Origin: Hyphomicrobiales bacterium
GTDB lineage: Bacteria; Pseudomonadota; Alphaproteobacteria; Rhizobiales; Beijerinckiaceae
Assembly: GCA_900470775.1 (NCBI GenBank)
Contig: UCBZ01000006.1
Coordinates: 62,001-126,000, forward strand
Length of the DNA stretch: 64,000 nt
Reading direction: 5' to 3'
Program-made: the position numbers and the translations under genes
Part shown: piece after piece, positions 26,853 to 35,752 of the stretch
Layout: the number at the start of each line of letters is the position of its first letter
Numbering within the stretch: the stretch's first letter is position 1
The notes under the pieces: generated by a model
What the model was told of the DNA's origin: nothing
The model's database searches: none
What the model saw: the letters and a program-made list of their open reading frames with translations, nothing else

Positions 26853-28061
26853 ATGGCTGACGCATTCATCTACGACCATGTCCGCACGCCGCGCGGCAAG
26901 GGCAAGGCCGACGGCGCGCTGCACGAGGTGACGGCGGTCGAGCTCGGCACCACGGCCCTGCGCGCGATCCGAGACCGCAACGATCTCGACACGAAACTGG
27001 TCGAGGACGTCGTCTTCGGCTGCGTCGATCCGGTCGGCGAGGCCGGCGCGGACATCGCCCGCACCGTCGCCCTCAAAGCCGGCTACGGCAAGGAGGTGCC
27101 GGGCATTCAGATCAACCGCTTCTGCGCGTCCGGCCTCGACGCGGTGAACCTCGCCGCGGCGCAGATCATGTCCGGCCAGAAGGACATGGCGATCGGCGGC
27201 GGCGTCGAGAGCATGTCGCGTGTCGGCATGGGCGCCTCGGGTTTTGCGATCGCGGTCGATCCCTCCGTGGCGATCGACACCTGGTTCATGCCGCAGGGCA
27301 TCTCGGCCGATCTGATCGCGACGAAATACGGTTTCTCGCGCGATGACGTCGATGCCTATGCCGTGCGCTCGCACAAGCGCGCCGCCGCCGCCTGGCAGGC
27401 TGGCCGCTTCAAGGACTCCGTCATCCCGGTCACCGACGTCAACGGCCTGATCATCCTCGACCGCGACGAGACCATCCGGCCCGGCACCGACATGCAGGCG
27501 CTGGCTGCGCTGAAGGCCTCCTTCGTCCAGATGGGCGAGATGGGCGGCTTCGACGCGGTCGCGACCGCAGCGCATCCGGATGTCGAGTTCATCAACCACG
27601 TCCACCACGCCGGCAACTCGTCGGGCATCGTCGATGGCGCGGCTGCCGTCCTCCTCGGCTCGAAGAAGGGCGGCAAGGCGGCGGGCCTCAAGCCCCGCGC
27701 CCGCATCCGCGCCTTCGCCACCGTCGGCTCCGACCTTGCCCTGATGCTGACCGGCCCGGTCGACGTCACCGAGCTTGTGCTGCGCAAGGCCGGCATGAAG
27801 ACCAGCGACATCGACCTGTTCGAGCTGAACGAGGCCTTTTCCTCGGTCGTGCTGCGCTTCCAGCAGGCCTTCGACATCGACGACGAGATTTTGAATGTGA
27901 ATGGCGGCGCCATCGCCATGGGCCATCCGCTCGGCGCCACCGGCGCGATGATCCTCGGCACCGTGCTCGACGAGCTGGAGCGGACCGACAAGAACACGGC
28001 GCTGGTGACGCTCTGCGTCGCGGCCGGCATGGGCGTCGCCACCATCATCGAACGGGTTTGA
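26853..28061 (+). CDS. Acetyl-CoA C-acyltransferase (thiolase)
   Basis: This 402-aa thiolase has the nucleophile Cys91 in INRFCASGLDAVN, the GGVESMSRV motif, NEAFSSVVLRFQQ, His358 in GGAIAMGHPLGATGA, and the second active Cys in TLCVAAGMG near residue 388. It cleaves 3-ketoacyl-CoA to acetyl-CoA and a shortened acyl-CoA. GGGAGG at 26841-26846 supports ATG 26853. It lies 11 bases before the FadB-like gene, so the two are surely co-transcribed and form the last steps of beta-oxidation. Confidence 0.94.
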   Translation: MADAFIYDHVRTPRGKGKADGALHEVTAVELGTTALRAIRDRNDLDTKLVEDVVFGCVDPVGEAGADIARTVALKAGYGKEVPGIQINRFCASGLDAVNLAAAQIMSGQKDMAIGGGVESMSRVGMGASGFAIAVDPSVAIDTWFMPQGISADLIATKYGFSRDDVDAYAVRSHKRAAAAWQAGRFKDSVIPVTDVNGLIILDRDETIRPGTDMQALAALKASFVQMGEMGGFDAVATAAHPDVEFINHVHHAGNSSGIVDGAAAVLLGSKKGGKAAGLKPRARIRAFATVGSDLALMLTGPVDVTELVLRKAGMKTSDIDLFELNEAFSSVVLRFQQAFDIDDEILNVNGGAIAMGHPLGATGAMILGTVLDELERTDKNTALVTLCVAAGMGVATIIERV

Positions 28062-28072
28062 GGAGAGCCATC

Positions 28073-30301
28073 ATGAACCTCACCAATTTCCGCTTCGAGA
28101 CCGATTCCGACGGCATCGCGACCGCGACCTGGGACATGCCGGGCCGCTCGATGAACGTCATCACGCCCGAGCTGATGGCCGAGCTCGACCAGATCATCGA
28201 CACGGTCGCTTCGACCGAGGCCATCAAGGGCTGCGTCATCGTCTCCGGCAAGGAGGCCTTTTCAGGTGGCGCCGACCTCACCATGCTGCAGGGCCTGCGC
28301 GATCTCTTCGTCAAACTGTCGAAGGAGAAGGGCGAGGCGGTCGCGATGCAGAGCTTCTTCGACGAGAGCCGCAAGCTCTCGTTGCTCTATCGCAAGCTCG
28401 AAACCTGCGGAAAGCCCTTTGCCGCCGCGATCCATGGCGTCTGCCTCGGCGGCGCCTTCGAACTGGCGCTGGCCTGCCAGTACCGCGTCGTCTCCGACGA
28501 TGCCTCGACCCGCGTCGGTCTGCCCGAGATCAAGGTCGGGCTGTTTCCCGGCGCCGGCGGCACCCAGCGCGTGGCGCGGCTGATGCAGACCGGCGACGCG
28601 CTCCAGATGATGTTCAAGGGCGAGCAGGTGAAGGCGCTGCCCGCGCGCAACACCGGCCTCGTCCATGCCGTCGTGCCGCGCGACCAACTCGTCGCCAACG
28701 CCAAGGAATGGCTCAAGGCGAACCCGCAGGCGACCGCACCCTGGGACCAGAAGGGCTTCAAGCTGCCCTCCAACAAGGTCTATTCGCCGGCCGGCATGCA
28801 GATCTGGCCGCCGGCCAACGCGATCTATCGCCGCGAGACCAACGACAACTACCCGGCTGCCCGCGCCATCCTCTCGGCGGTCTATGAGGGGCTCCAGCTC
28901 CCGATCGATCTCGGCCTCAAGGTCGAGAGCCGTTACTTCGCCAAGATCCTGCGGACGAAGGAGGCGGCATCGATGATCCGCTCGCTTTTCGTCTCGATGC
29001 AGGAGCTGAACAAGGGCGCCCGCCGCCCCGCCGATGTGCCGCCGAGCAAGCTGAAGAAAGTCGGCGTCGTCGGCGCGGGCTTCATGGGCGCCGGCATCGC
29101 CTATGTCACGGCGCAGGCTGGGCTCGATGTCGTGCTGGTCGATCGCGACCAGGAGGCCGCCGACAAGGGCAAGGCCTATTCGCACAAGCTGGTCTCCGAC
29201 CAGATCATGAAGGGCCGCGCCAAGACGGCCGACCGCGACGCGCTCCTGGCGCGCATCACGGCCTCGGCCGATTACGCCGATCTCAAGGGCTGCGATCTCG
29301 TCATCGAGGCGGTGTTCGAGGATCCCAAGGTCAAGGCCGAGGTCATCGCCAAGGTCGAGGCGGCGGTCGGCCCCAAGACGATCTTCGGCTCCAACACCTC
29401 GACCCTGCCGATCACCGGCCTCGCCGCCACCAGCCAGCGGCCGCAGAACTTCATCGGCATCCATTTCTTCTCGCCGGTCGAGAAGATGCTGCTGGTCGAG
29501 GTCATCATGGCCAAGAAGACGGGCAAGAAGGCGCTCGCCATGGCGCTCGACTTCGTCCGCGCGATCAAGAAGACGCCGATCGTCGTCAACGATGTCAGGG
29601 GCTTCTACGCCAATCGCTGCGTCGGCAACTACCTCCGCGAGGGCCATCTGATGCTGATGGAGGGCATCCCCCCGGCGATGATCGAGGCCGCCGGCAAGCA
29701 GGCCGGCATGCCGGTCGGCCCGCTCTCGCTCAACGACGAGGTCGCGGTCGATCTCGCCTTCAAGGTGCTCAAGGCGACCAAGGTCCAGCTCGGCGAGGGC
29801 GCGGTCGATCCCGCGCAGGAGAAGCTGCTCTCCGACATGGTCGAGAAGCACGGCCGGCTCGGCCGCAAGAACCGCAAGGGCTTCTACGATTATCCCGAAG
29901 CCGGCCCCAAGCGCCTCTGGCCGGGCCTTGCCGATCTCGTCGGCAAGCGGCTGGCGCCGGAGCAGGTCGACATGGCTGAGCTTCAGCATCGCCTTCTGGT
30001 CACGCAGGCTCTGGAAGCCGCCCGGACCTATGAGGAAGGCGTGGTCACCGATCCGCGCGAGGCCGATGTCGGCTCGATCATCGGCTTCGGCTTCGCGCCC
30101 TATTCGGGCGGCACGTTGAGCTACATCGACAACATGGGCGCGGCCGCGTTCGTGAAGCTCTGCGAGGCGCTGGCCAAAAAGCACGGCGAACGCTTCAAGC
30201 CCAACCGCCAACTCAAGCGCATGGCCAAGACCGGCGAGAGCTATTACAGCGCGGCAGCGGCCGCTTCGGCGACAAAGCCGGCGGTGAAGTCGGCCGCCTG
30301 A
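28073..30301 (+). CDS. fadJ: FadB/FadJ-type enoyl-CoA hydratase / 3-hydroxyacyl-CoA dehydrogenase
   Basis: This 742-aa bifunctional enzyme has an N-terminal crotonase domain (about residues 1-190; GKEAFSGGADLTML and LPEIKVGLFPGAGGTQR with the catalytic Glu), a linker, an NAD-binding domain (KVGVVGAGFMGAGIAYVT near 328) and the 3-hydroxyacyl-CoA dehydrogenase C-terminal domain with FFSPVEKMLLVE and NRCVGNYLREG. It hydrates 2-enoyl-CoA and oxidises the 3-hydroxyacyl-CoA. AGGAGAG at 28061-28067 supports ATG 28073. It completes the pathway with the two genes before it. Confidence 0.93.
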   Translation: MNLTNFRFETDSDGIATATWDMPGRSMNVITPELMAELDQIIDTVASTEAIKGCVIVSGKEAFSGGADLTMLQGLRDLFVKLSKEKGEAVAMQSFFDESRKLSLLYRKLETCGKPFAAAIHGVCLGGAFELALACQYRVVSDDASTRVGLPEIKVGLFPGAGGTQRVARLMQTGDALQMMFKGEQVKALPARNTGLVHAVVPRDQLVANAKEWLKANPQATAPWDQKGFKLPSNKVYSPAGMQIWPPANAIYRRETNDNYPAARAILSAVYEGLQLPIDLGLKVESRYFAKILRTKEAASMIRSLFVSMQELNKGARRPADVPPSKLKKVGVVGAGFMGAGIAYVTAQAGLDVVLVDRDQEAADKGKAYSHKLVSDQIMKGRAKTADRDALLARITASADYADLKGCDLVIEAVFEDPKVKAEVIAKVEAAVGPKTIFGSNTSTLPITGLAATSQRPQNFIGIHFFSPVEKMLLVEVIMAKKTGKKALAMALDFVRAIKKTPIVVNDVRGFYANRCVGNYLREGHLMLMEGIPPAMIEAAGKQAGMPVGPLSLNDEVAVDLAFKVLKATKVQLGEGAVDPAQEKLLSDMVEKHGRLGRKNRKGFYDYPEAGPKRLWPGLADLVGKRLAPEQVDMAELQHRLLVTQALEAARTYEEGVVTDPREADVGSIIGFGFAPYSGGTLSYIDNMGAAAFVKLCEALAKKHGERFKPNRQLKRMAKTGESYYSAAAAASATKPAVKSAA

Positions 30302-30308
30302 AGCCGGC

Positions 30309-30803
30309 ATGGCGATCCTGCCCATCGTCCGGTTCCCCGATCCGCGCCTGCGCGCGATCGCGGAACCGGTCGAGCGCTTCGACGCCGGGCTTCAGGCGCT
30401 CGCCGACGATCTGCTGGCGACGATGCGGGCTGCGCCCGGCGTCGGCATCACGGCGTCGCATGTCGGCATGCTCCAGCGCCTCGTCGTGCTGGAGCTGTCG
30501 CCGGGCGAGGTGCGCACCTACGTCAATCCGAAGCTCCTCTGGTCGTCGCCGGAGACGACCCGCGCCACCGAGGGCAGCGTCTCGATGCCCGGCGTCACCG
30601 AGGAGGTCGAGCGCTTCGCCAGGGTTCGCGTGAGCTATCAGGATCTGTCGGGCGCCGAGCAGACCGAGGAAGCGGACGGCTTCCTGGCGGTCTGCCACCA
30701 GCACGAAATCGACCAGCTCGACGGCATCTTCTGGCTGCACAGGCTCTCGCGCCTGAAGCGCGAGAGGGTCGTGGCGCGCTATGGGAAGTTGCAGCGCGGT
30801 TAG
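30309..30803 (+). CDS. Peptide-deformylase-like protein with lost metal ligands
   Basis: This 164-aa protein has the fold and length of peptide deformylase, but the three signature motifs are changed. Motif 1 is GVGITASH (Gln replaced by His51). Motif 2 is EGSVS, with Ser90 where the metal-binding Cys stands. Motif 3 is HQHEIDQ, with His132 and Glu133 kept but Gln136 replacing the second metal-binding His. Two of the three metal ligands are thus missing, so it is probably not a normal deformylase. It starts 8 bases after the FadB-like gene and may be its last operon member. The normal def gene must be elsewhere. Confidence 0.85.
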   Translation: MAILPIVRFPDPRLRAIAEPVERFDAGLQALADDLLATMRAAPGVGITASHVGMLQRLVVLELSPGEVRTYVNPKLLWSSPETTRATEGSVSMPGVTEEVERFARVRVSYQDLSGAEQTEEADGFLAVCHQHEIDQLDGIFWLHRLSRLKRERVVARYGKLQRG

Positions 30804-30874
30804 CGAGCGCCTCCTGACAAGCAGAGGTTCTGCCGGCTTTATTCTGCGAGGACACGGTCGAGCGCGGGGGCATC

Positions 30875-31255
30875 ATGAATACGCTGGTCGAATACATGTA
30901 TCGCGATACGTCCAACTACAAAGAGTTTGGTTCATTTGTCTTGGACGGCGACTTTGAGATTTCGGCCATGCAAGAATTCCTCTTGGATGATGAGTTTTTT
31001 ATTCCCGAGCGGGTCGGCGTGAAGTCGCTTGTTCCTGCCGATAAGAGAATTGACGACCACTACCTCCACACCCTTGAAGCAACGAGAAGGGTCGATGATC
31101 CGTCCGCGCTCATGAGCGCAGAGCTGTTCATCGCGAGGGTCAGGCGCGCGGCGGACGAGGGTTGGTTCTACGAAAATCTGTCAGGCTCTAAGCGTCAGGC
31201 CGCACTGGCCGAAGGTCGAAGAACCGGCTTGATCAATCCGGTTTGGGGCGAGTGA
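30875..31255 (+). CDS. Unknown 126-aa protein in a lower-GC patch
   Basis: I do not recognise this protein. It is 126 aa, acidic in the first half (DGDFEISAMQEFLLDDEFF) and basic and helical in the second (SAELFIARVRRAADEGWF). There is no signal peptide or membrane span. Base and codon use (TTT, AAA, ATT) differ from the neighbours, which suggests recent gain. It lies tail to tail with the HNH endonuclease gene, 9 bases apart, and the two together form a small accessory patch. Confidence 0.65.
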   Translation: MNTLVEYMYRDTSNYKEFGSFVLDGDFEISAMQEFLLDDEFFIPERVGVKSLVPADKRIDDHYLHTLEATRRVDDPSALMSAELFIARVRRAADEGWFYENLSGSKRQAALAEGRRTGLINPVWGE

Positions 31256-31264
31256 CCGCTTCGC

Positions 31265-32167
31265 TCAGCCCTTGAATACGTGATTGCGGTGATGATCAAT
31301 GAATGAACGGTGAGGCAGCGCGGCCTTGTCGCGCGGCGTGAACAGCGGCCGGCCGTGTTGGACCAAGCCTGCAAGAGCATCCGGAATCAGCTTCGATGGC
31401 GCGAGCAGGGAAAGATCATCGGCAATCGAGATGAGGCCGCGATCGAAAAGCCAGTGAACCGTTCCCGATAGAGCCAAGCCGTTCCTGATCGAGTCAGGTC
31501 CATTGGATGCAACCGGCATGATGTGCGCCGCTTGGACCTCCGGACGGCCGCCGCCGTTGATCAGCCTGAGGCCCGTCACGGCGCAGCGGTTGTCGTAGGC
31601 GAGGCGAACATGACGTCGAAAGCTCTCCTCTCGAAACGGCCGGCTGATCAGTGTCTGGACGATGGGACGTTCATAGGGCGCTTGCTCCGTGTCGGAGAAG
31701 GCATAGTCGGTGATTGGAGAGACTGAGGCGTCGCGTTCGATGCCGGTCGCGTAGCCCGCGGAAATGATCGCGGCGAACTCGTGCTCGGGCAGGACGCGAA
31801 CCGAGCGACCGAACGCGCCCTTGTTGGTCTGGCCATCGTCGCGTTGGAGCGCGCTTTCCAGATAGCCACCGCCACGCTTGAATGGCACAGGTCGGTCGAA
31901 ATCGAGATAATTCTCGATATCCGCGTAAAAATGGTCCGCCTGTTCAGGATCGGGGCGAATGCCCTGAACGGTCGCTACGGCGAAGTAAGCTTGCTTGCCT
32001 TGCCCGGCACTGTTTTCCAAGCCGGTCCGGCGGGGTTCGTAATAGACGACCATGTCGCCGACTGCCGCTTCGGCTTGCCGCAGATAGGTCCGTGGAAAAT
32101 GATAGAACCTCTCGGGTACGTCCTTGTAGGACGGCGAAACCCGCGTGGTGAAAACCGCCTTTGCCAT
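31265..32167 (-). CDS. HNH endonuclease with N-terminal sensing-type domain
   Basis: This 300-aa protein has a C-terminal HNH nuclease fold: YDNRCAVTGLRLINGGGRPE, VQAAHIMPVASNGPDSIRNG and HWLFDRGLISI (about residues 190-255). The first 130 residues (VSPSYKDVPERFYHFPRTYL) have an unassigned beta-rich fold that could bind modified DNA, as in two-part restriction enzymes. Single-gene modified-DNA restriction is one option; a housekeeping nuclease is another. It has lower GC than the flanks. Its upstream side holds a perfect 12-bp hairpin (32222-32250). Confidence 0.75.
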   Translation of the reverse strand: MAKAVFTTRVSPSYKDVPERFYHFPRTYLRQAEAAVGDMVVYYEPRRTGLENSAGQGKQAYFAVATVQGIRPDPEQADHFYADIENYLDFDRPVPFKRGGGYLESALQRDDGQTNKGAFGRSVRVLPEHEFAAIISAGYATGIERDASVSPITDYAFSDTEQAPYERPIVQTLISRPFREESFRRHVRLAYDNRCAVTGLRLINGGGRPEVQAAHIMPVASNGPDSIRNGLALSGTVHWLFDRGLISIADDLSLLAPSKLIPDALAGLVQHGRPLFTPRDKAALPHRSFIDHHRNHVFKG

Positions 32168-32221
32168 CGGGAATAGTCAGAGACCTTCGATCGCTGCTTG
32201 TCACCAGCAAAGTTTAGAACC

Positions 32222-32250
32222 GTCATGGTCGGGACAAGCCCGACCATGAC
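32222..32250. repeat. Perfect hairpin GTCATGGTCGGG-ACAAG-CCCGACCATGAC
   Basis: A 12-bp perfect stem with a 5-base loop lies between the aminotransferase end and the HNH gene start. It equals the right half of the repeat at 26723-26801. It could also act in termination or mRNA stability. Confidence 0.8.
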
Positions 32251-32279
32251 GTCATTGCGTGGCTTGAGTTGACAGTGCT

Positions 32280-33620
32280 CTACCCCGCCACCGCCCGGAT
32301 CACTCGCCGCGTTTTCTCGACGATCTCGCCGATCTGCTCTTCGGTGACGATCAGCGGCGGGGTTAGGGCCAGCGTGTCGCCGGTCAGGCGCACCATCAGC
32401 CCTTCCTCATGGAAGGCGTGCTCCATCGCCTCGTAGCCGCGCTTGCCGATCCCGTCGGGGCGTGAGGCGAGATCGATGCCGGCCACCAGCCCAAGCGTGC
32501 GGATGTCGAGCACGTTGGGCTCTTCCTTCAGATCCATGACCGCATCGGCCCAGATCGGCTCCAGCATCTTGGCGCGCTCGAACAGGCCCTCGTCGCGATA
32601 GATGTCGAGCGTCGCCAGCGAGGCCGCCGCGGCCAGCGGATGGCCGGAATAGGTGTAGCCGTGGAACAGCTCGATTGCATTGTCGGGGCCGTTCATGAAG
32701 GCGTCGAAGATCGGCTTGCGCACGATCACGCCGCCCATCGGCACGGTGCCGGAGGTCACGCCCTTGGCGAAGGTGATCATGTCGGGGACGACATCGTAGC
32801 GCTCGGCCGCGAAGGCATGGCCGAGACGCCCGAAGCCGGTGATGACCTCGTCGAAGATCAGCAGGATGTTGTGCTTGGTGCAGATCTCGCGCAGGCGCTT
32901 GAGATAGCCCTTCGGCGGCGGCAGCACGCCGGTCGAGCCCGACATCGGCTCGATCATCACGGCGGCGATGGTCGAGGCGTCGTGCAGGGTGACGATGCGT
33001 TCGAGCTCGTCGGCGAAATGCGCGCCATAGTCCGGCTCGCCTTTGGTGAAGCGCTGCTTCTCGCGGTCATAGGTCGCCGGCATATGGTCGGAGCCCGCCA
33101 GCAGCGAGCCGAAGAACTTGCGGTTGGAGACGATGCCGCCGACCGAGATGCCGCCGAAGCCGACACCATGATAGCCGCGCTCGCGGCCGATCAGCCGGGT
33201 CTTCGAGCCCTTGCCGAGCACGTTCCAGTAGGCGATCGCGATCTTCAGCGCAGTGTCGGCGGCCTCGGAGCCGGAGCCGGCGAAGAAGACATGGTCGAGA
33301 TCGCCCGGCGCCAGCGCCGCGATGCGGGCGGCGGCCGCAAACACCTTGGGGTGGCCGAACTGGAAATTGGGGGCGAAATCGAGCTCCTCGGCCTGGGCCT
33401 GGATCGCCTCGATGATCGGCCGGCGCTTATGGCCGGCATTGCAGCACCACAGGCCGGCGGTGCCGTCCATGATCGGCTTGCCCTCGGGGGTGTAGTAGTA
33501 CATGCCGTCCGCCCGCGCGATCATGCGCGGATTCTTCTTGAACGCCCGGTTCGCCGTGAACGGCATCCAGAAGGCTTCGAGGTCGTTGGGGCTTGCGATC
33601 GGGGACGGTGCTGGGGTCAT
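32280..33620 (-). CDS. Class III omega-aminotransferase (beta-alanine/pyruvate type)
   Basis: This 446-aa PLP enzyme has the class III pattern: FWMPFTANRAFKKNPRM at the start, FAGSGSEAADTALKIA, RGYHGVGFGG, EPMSGSTGVLPPP, LIFDEVITGFGR and the PLP lysine in MITFAKGVTSG near residue 287. The N-terminal WMPFTANR segment is typical of beta-alanine:pyruvate and related omega-amino acid transaminases. It moves an amino group from an omega-amino acid or amine to pyruvate. The ATG has AGGA at proper spacing. It is transcribed alone, with a hairpin repeat behind its upstream neighbour. Confidence 0.9.
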   Translation of the reverse strand: MTPAPSPIASPNDLEAFWMPFTANRAFKKNPRMIARADGMYYYTPEGKPIMDGTAGLWCCNAGHKRRPIIEAIQAQAEELDFAPNFQFGHPKVFAAAARIAALAPGDLDHVFFAGSGSEAADTALKIAIAYWNVLGKGSKTRLIGRERGYHGVGFGGISVGGIVSNRKFFGSLLAGSDHMPATYDREKQRFTKGEPDYGAHFADELERIVTLHDASTIAAVMIEPMSGSTGVLPPPKGYLKRLREICTKHNILLIFDEVITGFGRLGHAFAAERYDVVPDMITFAKGVTSGTVPMGGVIVRKPIFDAFMNGPDNAIELFHGYTYSGHPLAAAASLATLDIYRDEGLFERAKMLEPIWADAVMDLKEEPNVLDIRTLGLVAGIDLASRPDGIGKRGYEAMEHAFHEEGLMVRLTGDTLALTPPLIVTEEQIGEIVEKTRRVIRAVAG

Positions 33621-33800
33621 CGGACGGTCCTGTGGATTAATCTTCCCTCAACCTAACAGCACGATGCGGGCTGTAAATCACCAGCGCGACACGCCATCCC
33701 TGCGCCCGGCGGGATTCGGCAGGACGGGCCCCGCGGCAGATGACGTAGCGTCGCTTATGGCGTAGGCTGTTGATAGGGGCGCAAACTGGACCGGACCCCG

Positions 33801-35591
33801 ATGGACGACAGTGGCGCAGCTTCGGATCTGCCGGGCGGCGAAACCTCCGCGGTCATTCGCGCGGGCCTTGCGCGTGTGCTCGACTCAGACGCGTTTCGCG
33901 CGGCTCCGCAATTGTCGGCCTTTCTCGGCTTCGTGGTCCAGCGCGTCCTCGCTGGACGCGGCGCGGAGCTGAAGGGCTACACGATCGCCGTCGAGGCGCT
34001 GGGCCGTCCTGCCGATTTCGATCCGCAGACCGACCCGATCGTGCGCGTCGAGGCCGGTCGCCTGCGCCGGACACTGGCGCAGTACTATGCGGGCGAGGGC
34101 GCCGGTGATCCCGTCCGGATCACGATGCCGGTTGGCGCCTATGTTCCGGTCTTTGATCTGGCCGAGCATGCGCCCACCGAGGCGGCCGCTCCGGTTCGTT
34201 TGGCGGACGAGGCATTCGTCGCGGTTCCGGAGCCCGCGCCGGGCGACCTGCTCGAGCCGCAGTCGCAGCGGGAGCATCGGATCGCGAAGCGTTGGCCGCT
34301 GCTGGCCGGGCTTGCCCTTTGCCTCGCCCTGCTGTCGCTAACGGCGTGGTATCTGGGCCTGCTGCGGGGTGGGCCCGGAGTAGGGCCCGGCGTTGCACCG
34401 GAGCCGTCCGCGCGCATGGCCGTCACGGGTGCCACGCGCGTCCCGCAGGGCGCGCCGCTCGAACTCACGGTCGTGGCGGTGTCGATTCCCGACCTGCCCG
34501 ACGATCCGGGGATCACCGCGCTCGGGCGCCGGTTTTCCCGTGTCATGGTCGATGCCCTGTCCCGCTTCGACGATCTCGTCACCGTCAAGGTGTCTCCAGT
34601 CGACCAGGCCCCGCCAGTCAATATCGACTATATCTTCGAAACGACGGGCCAGAGGATCGACGGCAAGGTCGAGGGCTTCGGCCGCCTCCGGTCGGTCCGC
34701 GATGGCCGCATCGTCTGGTCGGCGTCATCGACGCGGGTGCTGGGGGCTGAAGACAGCGACCTGCCCGACGTCGCCCGGCGTCTGGCGACCCTGCTGGCTG
34801 AGCCCTTCGGCATCATCCACGCCGATATCCGCCAGAATCCGACCTCAGGGCCGATGCGTTGCATCTATCAGGCCATCGACGTCCGCCGCACGATGAAGCC
34901 CGAGGATCATCTCGCGGCCCGCAAATGCGTCCAGGAGCTGATCGACCGGGACCCGACCTTCTATCCTGCCTGGATTCAGCTGACCTTCCTCAGCCTGAGC
35001 GAATACACCTCCGGTCTCAATCCCCAGGCGGGCTCGCCGCTCGAGCGAGCCCTCTCGGCCGCGCTGACGGCCGTACGTCTGGCCCCCTCCAGCGGCAGAA
35101 GCCTGCAGGCGATGATGGACGCGCTTTTCGTACGCGGCGCGACTGAGGAAGCGATCAAGGCGGGGCGCGAGGCCCTGATCCGCAATCCCTTTGATTCCGA
35201 TATCATGGCCAGTCTCGGGGGGCGTTACATCCAACTCAACCGTCCCGCCGAAGGACTGCCGCTTGTGGAGCGTGCGATCGAACTGAGCGTCGGGCGCCCG
35301 CCATCCTATGATTTCTTCGCCCTGCTCGGCGCGCATCTGCTGGGTGCGCGGCAGCTTGCCAGGGGGCATGGCGAGTTTCTGGCGGCCGACGAAAACCCCT
35401 ACGCGCTGCTGGGGCGGGCAATCCAGGCGGTGCAGAAGGGCAGCGAAGCGGACAAGGCTGAGGCGATCGCGGTGCTGCGCAGGCGTTTTCCGCTCTTCGA
35501 GACGGAGCCGCGGCTCTGGCTCATGCGTCGGGGCTTCGGCACCGAAGTCATAGACCGCATCCTCGCAGACCTCGGCATCCTTCAGCCCTGA
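33801..35591 (+). CDS. Membrane protein with cyclase-type N-terminal domain and TPR-like C-terminus
   Basis: This 596-aa protein begins with a domain (LSAFLGFVVQRVLAGRGAEL, YTIAVEALGRPADFDPQTDP, IVRVEAGRLRRTLAQYY; about residues 35-96) often found at the front of proteobacterial adenylate-cyclase-like and TPR proteins. One membrane span follows (165-188), then a FlgO/TolB-like domain (PDLPDDPGITALGRRFSRVM) and a helical TPR-like C-terminal half (about 350-590). No cyclase catalytic domain is present. It may sense or assemble something at the inner membrane. Function unknown. Confidence 0.7.
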   Translation: MDDSGAASDLPGGETSAVIRAGLARVLDSDAFRAAPQLSAFLGFVVQRVLAGRGAELKGYTIAVEALGRPADFDPQTDPIVRVEAGRLRRTLAQYYAGEGAGDPVRITMPVGAYVPVFDLAEHAPTEAAAPVRLADEAFVAVPEPAPGDLLEPQSQREHRIAKRWPLLAGLALCLALLSLTAWYLGLLRGGPGVGPGVAPEPSARMAVTGATRVPQGAPLELTVVAVSIPDLPDDPGITALGRRFSRVMVDALSRFDDLVTVKVSPVDQAPPVNIDYIFETTGQRIDGKVEGFGRLRSVRDGRIVWSASSTRVLGAEDSDLPDVARRLATLLAEPFGIIHADIRQNPTSGPMRCIYQAIDVRRTMKPEDHLAARKCVQELIDRDPTFYPAWIQLTFLSLSEYTSGLNPQAGSPLERALSAALTAVRLAPSSGRSLQAMMDALFVRGATEEAIKAGREALIRNPFDSDIMASLGGRYIQLNRPAEGLPLVERAIELSVGRPPSYDFFALLGAHLLGARQLARGHGEFLAADENPYALLGRAIQAVQKGSEADKAEAIAVLRRRFPLFETEPRLWLMRRGFGTEVIDRILADLGILQP

Positions 35592-35752
35592 AACCTGCGA
35601 AAGACCGGTCGGTGCAGTCATCGACCATGCCATGCGCCCGTCAAGCATCAAACGAGGGCAAAAGCTCGCTTGCAGGCTGGCGTAAGGGTACTCTCGACGT
35701 AATGGTGTGATTCGCCGTCCCGTCCCGATCAACCCCTCGCGCGATCGCTGCC

